Shown: positions 46,364 to 54,423 of the stretch, in pieces
Numbering within the stretch: the stretch's first letter is position 1
How the letters are laid out: each line of letters starts with the position of its first letter
Assembly: GCF_003600895.1 (NCBI RefSeq)
Contig: NZ_QYRP01000002.1
Span: 2,294,001-2,358,000, forward strand
Source of the DNA: Nocardioides cavernaquae
GTDB lineage: Bacteria > Actinomycetota > Actinomycetes > Propionibacteriales > Nocardioidaceae
Direction: 5' to 3'
Length of the DNA stretch: 64,000 nucleotides
The notes under the pieces: generated by a model
Told to the model about the DNA's origin: nothing
Database searches by the model: none
What the model saw: the letters and a program-made list of their open reading frames with translations, nothing else
Program-made: the position numbers and the translations under genes

Positions 46364-46593
46364 GCGGCGCGATCATCGGGGCGACGGTGGCGCTCGTGGC
46401 GTTCTTCCTCGGCTGGTGGGGCCTGAACAACGGTGCCGGCCTGGTCCCTGCGAGTGCCTCGGCCGCACGTCGTGAGCGGGAGGAACGGGCCATCCGGCGC
46501 GGCGCGCGTTCCCTGATGGCGATGGCGGGGCTCTTCGCCGTCATGGCTGCGCTCTCCCTGGTGACTGCGCTTGCGGACCACCCCACTCCTTAG
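46360..46593 (+). CDS. Small two-helix membrane protein
   Basis: A 77-residue protein beginning at GTG 46360, overlapping the previous stop. Two hydrophobic helices (GAIIGATVALVAFFLGWWGL and SLMAMAGLFAVMAALSLV) flank a strongly basic-acidic loop (AARREREERAIRRGAR). Last gene of the 16-gene operon. I do not recognise a family; a small accessory subunit of the importer is a guess from position. Confidence 0.65.
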   Translation: MSGAIIGATVALVAFFLGWWGLNNGAGLVPASASAARREREERAIRRGARSLMAMAGLFAVMAALSLVTALADHPTP

Positions 46594-46611
46594 GAGGGGT
46601 AACCCCCTCCT
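46592..46611 (+). terminator. Hairpin at the end of the Mce operon
   Basis: AGGAGGGG (46592-46599) pairs with CCCCTCCT (46604-46611) around TAAC. The stem begins at the stop codon of the last operon gene. Confidence 0.6.
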
Positions 46612-46640
46612 CTGCGGCGACGCGGACCACATCGCCGCAG
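46612..46640 (+). terminator. Second hairpin, directly adjoining
   Basis: CTGCGGCGA (46612-46620) pairs with TCGCCGCAG (46632-46640), loop 11 bases. Together with the first hairpin it forms a tandem structure between the Mce operon and the carboxylase genes; no T-run. Confidence 0.55.
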
Positions 46641-46689
46641 CGGAATCATCAAGTCCAGACAGCATCCCCGTCGCGATAGGAGTGAGGCG

Positions 46690-48288
46690 TTGACAACGCT
46701 GAGATCGACGTTGGACCCGACCGGGGAGCAGTACGCGCTCAACCGCAAGGCACAGGAGGACGCTCTGGGAGAGCTGGACGCCCAGCTCGAGCTCGTGCTG
46801 GCCGGCGGTGGCGAGAAGTACGCCACCCGGCACCACGAGCGCGGCAAGTTGCTGGCCCGGGAGCGCATCGAGCTCCTGCTGGACCGCGACGCCTCGTTCC
46901 TCGAGTTCTCATCGCTCGCCGCGTGGGGCACCCAGTTCACCGTGGGCGCCAGCATCGTGACCGGCCTGGGCGTCGTCTCCGGCGTGGAGTGCGTGATCAT
47001 CGCGCACGACCCGACGGTCCGCGGCGGCACGATGAACCCCTACACGCTGAAGAAGAACCTGCGTGCTCTCGAGATCGCCAAGACCAACCGACTGCCCGTC
47101 ATCAACCTGGTGGAGTCGGGCGGTGCGGACCTCCCGACCCAGTCGGAGCTGTTCGTCAACGCCGGCAAGATCTTCCAGGGACTGAGCGAGCTCTCCGGAA
47201 TGGGCGTTCCCACCCTGGCCCTCGTGTTCGGCAACTCGACCGCCGGTGGCGCCTACGTGCCCGGCATGTGCGACTACGCCGTGCTCGTGGACAAGGCGGC
47301 CAAGGTCTTCCTCGGCGGACCGCCGCTGGTCAAGATGGCGACCGGCGAGGAGTCCAACGACGAGGAGCTCGGCGGCGCCGAGATGCACTGCCGGGTCTCC
47401 GGTCTGGGCGACCACTTCGCGGTCGACGAGCGCGACGCGATCCGGATCGGCCGCCAGATCATGTCGGAGATCAACTGGCGCAAGGCCGGCCCCGGCCCGT
47501 CGCTGCCCGCCGACGCCCCCCTGTACGACGAGGACGAGCTGCTCGGCATCGCAGCCGCCGACTTCCGGGTCCCGATCGACCCGCGCGAGGTGATCGCACG
47601 GATCGCCGACGGCTCCCGCTTCGGTGAGTACAAGCCGACGTACGGCACGGCGCTGATGACCGGGTGGGCGTCGATCCACGGGTTCCCTGTCGGCATCATC
47701 ACGAACTCGCGCGGCATCCTCTTCAGCGAGGAGGCCCAGAAGGGCACCGAGTTCATCCTGCTGGCCAACCAGCTCGACATCCCGCTGATCTTCCTGCAGA
47801 ACTGCACCGGCTTCATGGTCGGCAAGTCCTACGAGCAGGGCGGCATCATCAAGGATGGCGCGAAGATGATCAACGCGGTGACCAACAGCAAGGTCCCGCA
47901 CATCACCATCAACATGGGCGCGTCCTTCGGTGCCGGCAACTACGGCATGTCCGGTCGTGCCTTCGACCCGCGGTTCATGTTCAGCTGGGTCAACGCGAAG
48001 CTCGCCGTGATGGGCGCCCAGCAGCTCGCCGGCGTGCTCTCCATCGTCGGTCGCCAGGCCGCCGAGTCGGCAGGCAGGGAGTTTGACCTCGAGGCCGATG
48101 CCAAGCGCACCGCTCAGATCGAGGAGCAGATCGAAGCCGAGTCGCACGCGTTCTTCACCACCGCACGCGTGTACGACGACGGCGTCATCGATCCCCGCGA
48201 CACCCGGACCATCCTCGGCATCACGCTGTCGGCGGTCCACACCCAGGTCATCCAAGGCCAGCGCGGCTTCGGCGTCTTCCGGATGTGA
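46690..48288 (+). CDS. Acyl-CoA carboxylase carboxyltransferase (MCC/GCC beta type)
   Basis: A 532-residue carboxyltransferase subunit. The oxyanion motifs GNSTAGGAYVPGM and GASFGAGNYGMSGRAF and the segment KMATGEESNDEELGGAEMH resemble methylcrotonyl-CoA and geranyl-CoA carboxylase beta subunits more than propionyl-CoA ones. It transfers carboxyl from biotin to a branched acyl-CoA. The start is TTG 46690, after ATAGGAGTGAG. The biotin-containing subunit gene follows directly. Confidence 0.9.
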   Translation: MTTLRSTLDPTGEQYALNRKAQEDALGELDAQLELVLAGGGEKYATRHHERGKLLARERIELLLDRDASFLEFSSLAAWGTQFTVGASIVTGLGVVSGVECVIIAHDPTVRGGTMNPYTLKKNLRALEIAKTNRLPVINLVESGGADLPTQSELFVNAGKIFQGLSELSGMGVPTLALVFGNSTAGGAYVPGMCDYAVLVDKAAKVFLGGPPLVKMATGEESNDEELGGAEMHCRVSGLGDHFAVDERDAIRIGRQIMSEINWRKAGPGPSLPADAPLYDEDELLGIAAADFRVPIDPREVIARIADGSRFGEYKPTYGTALMTGWASIHGFPVGIITNSRGILFSEEAQKGTEFILLANQLDIPLIFLQNCTGFMVGKSYEQGGIIKDGAKMINAVTNSKVPHITINMGASFGAGNYGMSGRAFDPRFMFSWVNAKLAVMGAQQLAGVLSIVGRQAAESAGREFDLEADAKRTAQIEEQIEAESHAFFTTARVYDDGVIDPRDTRTILGITLSAVHTQVIQGQRGFGVFRM

Positions 48289-48299
48289 GAACGGATCCC

Positions 48300-50294
48300 A
48301 TGTCACCCATCACCAAGCTCCTCATCGCCAACCGCGGAGAGATCGCGTCCCGCGTGATCCGCACCGCGCGCGAGATGGACATCGCCTGCGTCGCCGTCTA
48401 CTCGGACGCCGACGCCGATGCCCTCTTCGTCCGCGAGGCCGACGAGGCGGTCCGGCTCCCCGGCACCGCACCGGCGGACACCTACCTGCGCGGCGACCTC
48501 ATCCTCGAGGCCGCTCGTGCGACCGGGGTGGACGCGATCCACCCCGGCTACGGGTTCCTCTCTGAGAACTCCGGGTTCGCCCGCGACTGTGCCGCTGCCG
48601 GCATCATCTTCGTCGGTCCGCCGCCCGAGGCGATCGACAGCATGGGCTCGAAGATCGAGGCCAAGAAGACCATGGCGGCGGCCGGTGTCCCGGTCCTTCC
48701 GGGCATCACCATCGACACCGAGGCCGAGATCGACGCCTCCGCGCTGTCCGCTCGCGTGGCTGCCGAGATCGGTTACCCGGTCCTGGTCAAGGCTGCGTTC
48801 GGCGGCGGTGGGCGAGGCATGCGCATCGTTCGTGACGAGGCCGGCCTGATCGAGGCCGTCGAGGGCGCCCGCCGCGAAGCCGTGACTGCGTTCGGCGACG
48901 GCACCGTCTTCCTCGAGCGCTTCCTCGACTCGCCGCGGCACATCGAGGTCCAGATCTTCGCGGACACCCAGGGCAACGTTGTCCACCTCTTCGAGCGCGA
49001 GTGCTCGATCCAGCGGCGCTACCAGAAGATCATCGAAGAGGCGCCGTCGCCGGTCGTCGACGACGCGCTCCGTGAGGAGCTCGGCCGCGCGGCCGTGGCT
49101 GCAGGCAAGGCCATCGGCTACGTCGGAGCCGGCACCGCGGAGTTCGTCATGGGCTCGGACGGCGGCTTCTACTTCCTCGAGGTCAACACTCGTCTCCAGG
49201 TGGAGCACCCCGTGACCGAGCTGGTGACCGGCCTCGACCTGGTGCGCCTCCAGCTGGAGGTCGCCGAAGGCAACCCGCTCCCCGACGAGGCCCTCCACGC
49301 GACCGTCACCGGTCACGCCATCGAGGTCCGTCTGTACGCCGAGGACGTCCCGGCCGGCTTCTTGCCGGCGACCGGCACGGTCCACGGCTTCAGCGTTCCC
49401 GACCTGCCCGGCATCCGGGTCGACGCCGGTGTCTCCGAGGGTTCCGAAGTGGGTGTCCACTACGACCCCATGCTGGCCAAGGTGATCGCCTGGGGCGCCA
49501 CCCGTGACCAGGCGCGTCGCCGGCTGGCACGTGCACTCGCGGAGAGCTCCCTCCACGGCGTCGTGACCAACCGGGAGCTCCTGGTCGGGATCCTGCGCGA
49601 GCCCGAGTTCGCGGCCGGGACCATCGACACCGGCTACCTGACACGCCACGACCCCGTCACCCTGTCCCGCGCTGGCAGGGGAGCCAACATCGTCGCGGTG
49701 CACGCGCTCGCGGCTGCCCTTGCGGCACAGGCCGTTCGGCGAGCAAGCGCGCGGGTCCTGGGTCACGTCCGATCCGGCTACCGCAACGCCCCGAGCGGCT
49801 GGCAGGAGGCGGTCTTCGACATCGAGGGGGAGGAAGTCGACGTCCGGTACCGGGTCGGACGCTCCGGACTGCGCGCGATTGTCGACGGGACGGAGCTGCC
49901 GGGTGTGGTCCTGCACTCGGCAACCCCCGATCGCGTCGACCTTCTCGTCGGCGGCGTCCGCCGACCCTGCGCGATCCGCAGGGTCGGCGACACGGCGTAC
50001 GTCGACAGCGCGCTCGGAAGCACCACGGTCGTCGAAGCGGAACGGTTCCCCGAGCCGGGCTCGCGCAACGCGCCTGGTTCGCTCCTCGCGCCCATGCCCG
50101 GCACCGTGGTCCGGGTGCCGGTCGAGGTCGGTGCGGAGGTCAAGGAAGGCACCACGATCCTCGTCCTCGAGGCGATGAAGATGGAGCACACCGTCTCGGC
50201 TCCCGTGGACGGGACCGTGACCGAGCTTCGCGTGCGGCCCGGCCAGACAGTCGACCTGGGAGCAGTGCTGGCGGTCGTCGAGGCGCCCGAATGA
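48300..50294 (+). CDS. Acyl-CoA carboxylase biotin carboxylase/BCCP subunit
   Basis: A 664-residue alpha subunit: biotin carboxylase with ITKLLIANRGEIASRV at the start, ATP-grasp loop KAAFGGGGRGMRI, FLEVNTRLQVEHPVTE, and a C-terminal biotinyl domain with EAMKMEH, whose Lys carries biotin. ATG 48300 is chosen since the conserved N-terminus begins four residues later; GTG 48285, which overlaps the previous stop, is an alternative adding five residues. Works with the preceding carboxyltransferase; length fits MCC/GCC alpha. Confidence 0.92.
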   Translation: MSPITKLLIANRGEIASRVIRTAREMDIACVAVYSDADADALFVREADEAVRLPGTAPADTYLRGDLILEAARATGVDAIHPGYGFLSENSGFARDCAAAGIIFVGPPPEAIDSMGSKIEAKKTMAAAGVPVLPGITIDTEAEIDASALSARVAAEIGYPVLVKAAFGGGGRGMRIVRDEAGLIEAVEGARREAVTAFGDGTVFLERFLDSPRHIEVQIFADTQGNVVHLFERECSIQRRYQKIIEEAPSPVVDDALREELGRAAVAAGKAIGYVGAGTAEFVMGSDGGFYFLEVNTRLQVEHPVTELVTGLDLVRLQLEVAEGNPLPDEALHATVTGHAIEVRLYAEDVPAGFLPATGTVHGFSVPDLPGIRVDAGVSEGSEVGVHYDPMLAKVIAWGATRDQARRRLARALAESSLHGVVTNRELLVGILREPEFAAGTIDTGYLTRHDPVTLSRAGRGANIVAVHALAAALAAQAVRRASARVLGHVRSGYRNAPSGWQEAVFDIEGEEVDVRYRVGRSGLRAIVDGTELPGVVLHSATPDRVDLLVGGVRRPCAIRRVGDTAYVDSALGSTTVVEAERFPEPGSRNAPGSLLAPMPGTVVRVPVEVGAEVKEGTTILVLEAMKMEHTVSAPVDGTVTELRVRPGQTVDLGAVLAVVEAPE

Positions 50295-51079
50295 CGACGT
50301 CCCCGGGGCTCACGGCAACCGAGGCGGTGACCTACGCGGTCACCAACGGCGTTGCCTGGCTCACGATCAACCGGCCCGAGGCCCACAACGCCCTCAACAA
50401 GGCCGTGCGGGATGGGCTCTTCGCCGGTCTCCGCCGCTTCAACGAGGATGACGACGCGAAGGTCCTGGTCCTGACCGGCGCGGGGGAGAAGGCGTTCTGC
50501 GCGGGCGGGGACCTCAAGGAGATGGCGGACGACGCGCTCCGGGTCCCGCCGCTGGACTTCGTCCCCCAGCTGGGACGAAACATCACCGTCGACAAGCCGA
50601 CCATCGCCGCCGTGAACGGGGTGGCCCTGGCCGGCGGGTTCCTGCTCGCCCAGACCATGGACCTCTGCATCGCCGCGGACCACGCGAAGTTTGCGATCAG
50701 CGAGGTCAAGGTCGGACGTGGAGCGCCCTGGGCGGCACCGCTGCCGTGGATGATCCCGCCTCGGGTGGCGATGCAGATCCTGCTCACCGGTGACCCGATC
50801 GACGCCCGTCGCGCGCAGGAGGTCGGCCTCGTCAACGAGGTGGTGCCCGGCGACCAGCTGGTCGCCACGGCACAGCGCGTGGCCGAGCGGATCGCCGCCA
50901 ACGCGCCGCTCTCGGTCCGCGCCGCCAAGCAGACCGTGCGCCTGGTCGCCGAGCTACCCCTCGCCGCGGCGTACGACGAGGCCGAGCGGATCTGGGAGCC
51001 CGTCTACCTCAGCGATGACGCGCAGGAAGGCCCTGCGTCCTTCCGGGACAAGCGACCACCTCAATGGACGGGGCGATGA
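50291..51079 (+). CDS. Enoyl-CoA hydratase family protein
   Basis: A 262-residue crotonase-fold protein: GAGEKAFCAGGDLKEM and AAVNGVALAGGFLLAQTMDLC form the CoA oxyanion hole. The second catalytic Glu usual in hydratases is not obvious: the region reads VKVGRGAPWAAPLPWM. Being directly after a MCC/GCC-type carboxylase, it may hydrate the glutaconyl-CoA product, as LiuC or AtuE do, but this is inferred. ATGA overlap with the carboxylase gene. Confidence 0.85.
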   Translation: MTTSPGLTATEAVTYAVTNGVAWLTINRPEAHNALNKAVRDGLFAGLRRFNEDDDAKVLVLTGAGEKAFCAGGDLKEMADDALRVPPLDFVPQLGRNITVDKPTIAAVNGVALAGGFLLAQTMDLCIAADHAKFAISEVKVGRGAPWAAPLPWMIPPRVAMQILLTGDPIDARRAQEVGLVNEVVPGDQLVATAQRVAERIAANAPLSVRAAKQTVRLVAELPLAAAYDEAERIWEPVYLSDDAQEGPASFRDKRPPQWTGR

Positions 51080-51885
51080 AGATGAGCACGCTGCACCAGC
51101 TCCTGTCGGATCTCGTCGCCGAGACCGCCGTGCTCGACGACCTGCTTGCGGGACTTCGTGATGACGAATGGGAGACCGCGACCCCGGCCGAGGGCTGGGC
51201 CGTGCGTGACCAGGTCTCGCACCTCGCGTTCTTCGACGAGGCCGCGGTTGTCGCGGCCACCAACCCGGAGCGGTTCCGGACAGATGCCGAGCGTCTCAAG
51301 GCGCTCGGTCCGAACTTTCCCGACGTCGTTGCTGCCGGCTTCCAGGAGACCCCGGTCTCCGAGCTCAACACCTGGTTCCGCAACGCGCGCTCTGAGCTGA
51401 TCGCAACGTTCGCCAAGCTCGACGGCAAGGCCCGGATGCCCTGGTTCGGCCCGGACATGAGCGTCACCAGCTGCGTGACCGCACGCCTCATGGAGACGTG
51501 GGCGCACACCCAGGACGTGCTGGACGCATTCGGTGTCGTGCGCAAGCCGACCATGCGTCTGCGCCACGTGGCCCACCTGGGGGTCAGGACCATGCACTTC
51601 AGCTTCCACCTGAACGGCCGACCAGCACCCGAAGCCCCGGTCCACGTCTCGCTGAAGGCGCCGGACGGATCGGTGTGGAGCTGGGGTCCGGAGGACTCGC
51701 ATGACCGCGTGGAGGGCGACGCCCTCGACTTCTGCCTCGTGGTGACCCAGCGCCGCAACGTCGCCGACACCGGCCTCGTCGTGTCTGGGCCGGTCGCCTC
51801 GGAGTGGCTCACCATCGCCCAGGCGTACGCCGGTGCGCCAGGCCCCGGGCGCGAGCCCCTGATCAGCATCCGGAGCGTGTCATGA
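51076..51885 (+). CDS. TIGR03084-type protein (DinB/mycothiol-maleylpyruvate-isomerase fold)
   Basis: A 269-residue protein whose N-terminal 170 residues have the four-helix DinB-like metal-binding pattern (RDQVSHLAFFDEAA; ETWAHTQDVLDAFG), with His residues in place for one metal. Such proteins in actinobacteria are often mycothiol-dependent. The TIGR03084 family is typically found beside AtuA-like genes, as here; its function is unknown. ATG 51076 overlaps the previous stop (ATGA); ATGs at 51064 and 51082 are alternatives. Confidence 0.78.
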   Translation: MKMSTLHQLLSDLVAETAVLDDLLAGLRDDEWETATPAEGWAVRDQVSHLAFFDEAAVVAATNPERFRTDAERLKALGPNFPDVVAAGFQETPVSELNTWFRNARSELIATFAKLDGKARMPWFGPDMSVTSCVTARLMETWAHTQDVLDAFGVVRKPTMRLRHVAHLGVRTMHFSFHLNGRPAPEAPVHVSLKAPDGSVWSWGPEDSHDRVEGDALDFCLVVTQRRNVADTGLVVSGPVASEWLTIAQAYAGAPGPGREPLISIRSVS

Positions 51886-53657
51886 CCCAGCGTCGCCCCG
51901 TCCGTATCGCCAACTGCTCCGGCTTCTACGGCGACCGCGTCGCCGCGGCGCGCGAGGTCGTCGAGGGCGGTCCCATCGACGTGCTCACCGGTGACTACCT
52001 TGCCGAGCTCACGATGCTCATCCTGTGGAAGGCGCGTCAGAAGGACCCCGCGGCGGGCTACGCCAAGACCTTCCTCACGCAGATGGAGCAGGTGCTCGGC
52101 ACCTGCCTGGACAAGGGAATCCGGGTGGTGGCCAACGCAGGCGGCCTGAACCCGGGTGGCCTCGCGGCCGAGCTGACAAGCTTGGCTGAGCGCCTCGGCC
52201 TCGCGCCGAAGATCGCGTACATCGACGGGGACGACCTGACCGACCGGTTGCCTGAGCTGGTCGCAGCTGGACACCCCCTCTCGAACATGGACACCGGCCA
52301 GACCCTCGAGGACGCCGGCGCGAAGCCGGTGACGGCCAACGCCTACCTCGGCGGCTGGGGCATCGCGGAGGCGCTGGGTGCCGGCGCCGACATCGTCGTG
52401 TGCCCACGGGTCACCGATGCCTCGCTCGTCGTGGGCCCTGCTGCGTGGTGGCACGGATGGTCCCGCACCGACTACGACCAGCTTGCTGGCGCGGTTGCCG
52501 CGGGGCACGTGATCGAGTGCGGTCCTCAGGCAACCGGCGGCAACTACTCGTGGATCTCCGAGGTCGTCGACCGTCGCTACCCGGGCTTCCCGATCGCGGA
52601 GGTCGCGGCCGATGGCAGCAGCGTGATCACCAAGCACGACGGCACTGGGGGACTGGTCTCGCCAGGAACGGTCACCGCCCAGCTGCTCTACGAGATCCAG
52701 ACCCCGGCGTACGCCAACCCCGATGTCGTCGCCCACTTCGACACCATCCGCCTCGAGCAGGAGGGGATGAACCGCGTCCTCATGTCGGGAGCCACGGGCA
52801 CCCCGCCGCCGCCGTCCCTCAAGGTCGCGGTCAACTTCCTCGGCGGCTACCGCAACACGATGACGCTGGTCCTGACCGGTCTCGACATCGAGGAGAAGGC
52901 GTCCTGGGCCCGCGCGGCGCTCTTCGACATCCTCGGCGGCGAGGACCAGTTCGACGAGGTCGACGTACGACTTCTTCGCTTTGACCGGGAGGACGCCCCG
53001 ACCAACGAGCAGGCGACCGCCCACCTCCGCGTGTCGGTCAAGGATGGAGACCCGGCGAAGGTCGGTCGCCGCTTCGCGAACGCGACGATGGAGCTCGCGC
53101 TCGGGGGCTACGCGGGCTTCCACACCACGACTCCTCCAACCGCCGAGAGCGCGTACGGCGTGTACTGGCCGGCGCTCGTGCCCACGGAGACCGTGACGCA
53201 TCGCGTGGTCCTGCCAGATGGTTCCGAACGGGTGATCCCGCCCGGGCCGGTGGCCGACCTCCAGCCCTGGCCTGCGGTCGATGTGGTTCCGTCTCCGGTC
53301 GCCGGCCCCACGAGGCGGGTTCCGCTGGGCACCATCTGTGCGGCGCGCTCCGGCGACAAGGGCGGCAACGCCAACGTCGGACTGTGGACCCGCACGCCCG
53401 AGGCCTTCGCGTGGCTGCAGGCCCATCTGACCGAGGACCGGCTCCGGGAGCTCCTTCCCGAGGCTGCCAACCTTGAGGTCCGCCGCTACGACCTGCCGAA
53501 CCTGAATGCACTCAACTTCATCGTCGTCGGCCTGCTCGGTGCCGGGGTTGCTTCCTCGACCCGGCCTGACCCGCAGGCCAAGGGGCTGGGCGAGTACCTC
53601 CGATCGCGCCATGTGAGCATCCCGCTGTCGCTGCTCAACGGACTGGCCGTCCGATGA
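51882..53657 (+). CDS. AtuA-like protein (DUF1446, acyclic terpene utilisation family)
   Basis: A 591-residue protein beginning RPVRIANCSGFYGDRVAAAR, the N-terminal signature of AtuA/DUF1446 proteins, followed by VVANAGGLNPGGLAAEL and VVCPRVTDASLVVGP. A C-terminal AtuA-associated segment (ICAARSGDKGGNANVGLW) is fused to the main domain. In Pseudomonas, atuA belongs to the citronellol/geraniol operon but its biochemical role is unresolved. Position between two enoyl-CoA hydratase-fold genes and a carboxylase fits a terpenoid or branched-acid route. Confidence 0.87.
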   Translation: MTQRRPVRIANCSGFYGDRVAAAREVVEGGPIDVLTGDYLAELTMLILWKARQKDPAAGYAKTFLTQMEQVLGTCLDKGIRVVANAGGLNPGGLAAELTSLAERLGLAPKIAYIDGDDLTDRLPELVAAGHPLSNMDTGQTLEDAGAKPVTANAYLGGWGIAEALGAGADIVVCPRVTDASLVVGPAAWWHGWSRTDYDQLAGAVAAGHVIECGPQATGGNYSWISEVVDRRYPGFPIAEVAADGSSVITKHDGTGGLVSPGTVTAQLLYEIQTPAYANPDVVAHFDTIRLEQEGMNRVLMSGATGTPPPPSLKVAVNFLGGYRNTMTLVLTGLDIEEKASWARAALFDILGGEDQFDEVDVRLLRFDREDAPTNEQATAHLRVSVKDGDPAKVGRRFANATMELALGGYAGFHTTTPPTAESAYGVYWPALVPTETVTHRVVLPDGSERVIPPGPVADLQPWPAVDVVPSPVAGPTRRVPLGTICAARSGDKGGNANVGLWTRTPEAFAWLQAHLTEDRLRELLPEAANLEVRRYDLPNLNALNFIVVGLLGAGVASSTRPDPQAKGLGEYLRSRHVSIPLSLLNGLAVR

Positions 53658-54421
53658 CCACGACGGTCGAGGTCGTCGACGACGGTCCGGTCCGGACGCT
53701 GATCCTGACCGGACCCATGACGCTGAACGCACTGGCGGAGTCGACGGCGAATGCGCTCCACGACGAGATCCTCCGTGCGGAGCGCGACGACTCAGTCCAT
53801 GCCCTTGTGCTGACCGGAGCGGGTGAGCACTTCTCCGCGGGCGGTGACGCCGAGGGTGTGCTGCGGGCAAACGACCGCCCTGACGATGATGCCCTGCTCC
53901 GCTTCATGCGCGCCTACCAGCGTGCGGCCAAGGCGGTCTGGGAGAGCCCGCTGCCTATCATCGCGGCAGTCTCGGGCGTCGCCTACGGTGGCGCGTTCAA
54001 TCTCGCGATCGCCTGCGACCTCGTGGTCTGCTCGCGGAACGCCCGCTTCTGCCAGGTCTTCTTGCGACGCGGCCTCGTTCCGGACTTCGGTGGAGCGTTC
54101 CTCCTGCCGCGAATCGTCGGCATGCAGCGCGCGAAGGCCTTGATGCTCCTCGCCGACGAGATCGACGCGGTCACCGCGTATGAGTACGGCCTGGTCAACG
54201 TCGTCGTCGACACCCCCGATGAGGCCCGCATCCATGCGCTCGGACTCGCTCACCGGATCGCTGCGGACTCGCGCCTCGCGGTTTCGCTGACCAAGAGGCT
54301 GATCCACCAGAGTGCCAGTGGATCCTTCCCCTCCGCACTCGAGCTGGAGGCCTTGAGCCAGACGATGGTGTTGGGCTCGAACACCGCCCGGAGCGCGTTC
54401 GAGGCCTTCCGCGAGCGCTGA
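53654..54421 (+). CDS. Enoyl-CoA hydratase/isomerase family protein
   Basis: A 255-residue crotonase-fold protein with GAGEHFSAGGDAEGV and AAVSGVAYGGAFNLAIACDL as oxyanion hole, and RRGLVPDFGGAFLLPRIVG where the catalytic acid region lies (Asp rather than Glu). Last gene of the carboxylase/AtuA operon; ATGA overlap with the AtuA-like gene. Could be hydratase, isomerase or lyase. Confidence 0.85.
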   Translation: MTTTVEVVDDGPVRTLILTGPMTLNALAESTANALHDEILRAERDDSVHALVLTGAGEHFSAGGDAEGVLRANDRPDDDALLRFMRAYQRAAKAVWESPLPIIAAVSGVAYGGAFNLAIACDLVVCSRNARFCQVFLRRGLVPDFGGAFLLPRIVGMQRAKALMLLADEIDAVTAYEYGLVNVVVDTPDEARIHALGLAHRIAADSRLAVSLTKRLIHQSASGSFPSALELEALSQTMVLGSNTARSAFEAFRER

Positions 54422-54423
54422 CC

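Noticed and set aside
46592..46611. C/G box before the carboxylase operon
   Set aside because: The order is G-rich then C-rich, opposite to the five boxes, no TANNNT follows at the right distance, and it forms a terminator-like hairpin.
48303..50189. Minus-strand open frame of 628 codons
   Set aside because: Complete antisense shadow of the biotin carboxylase gene.
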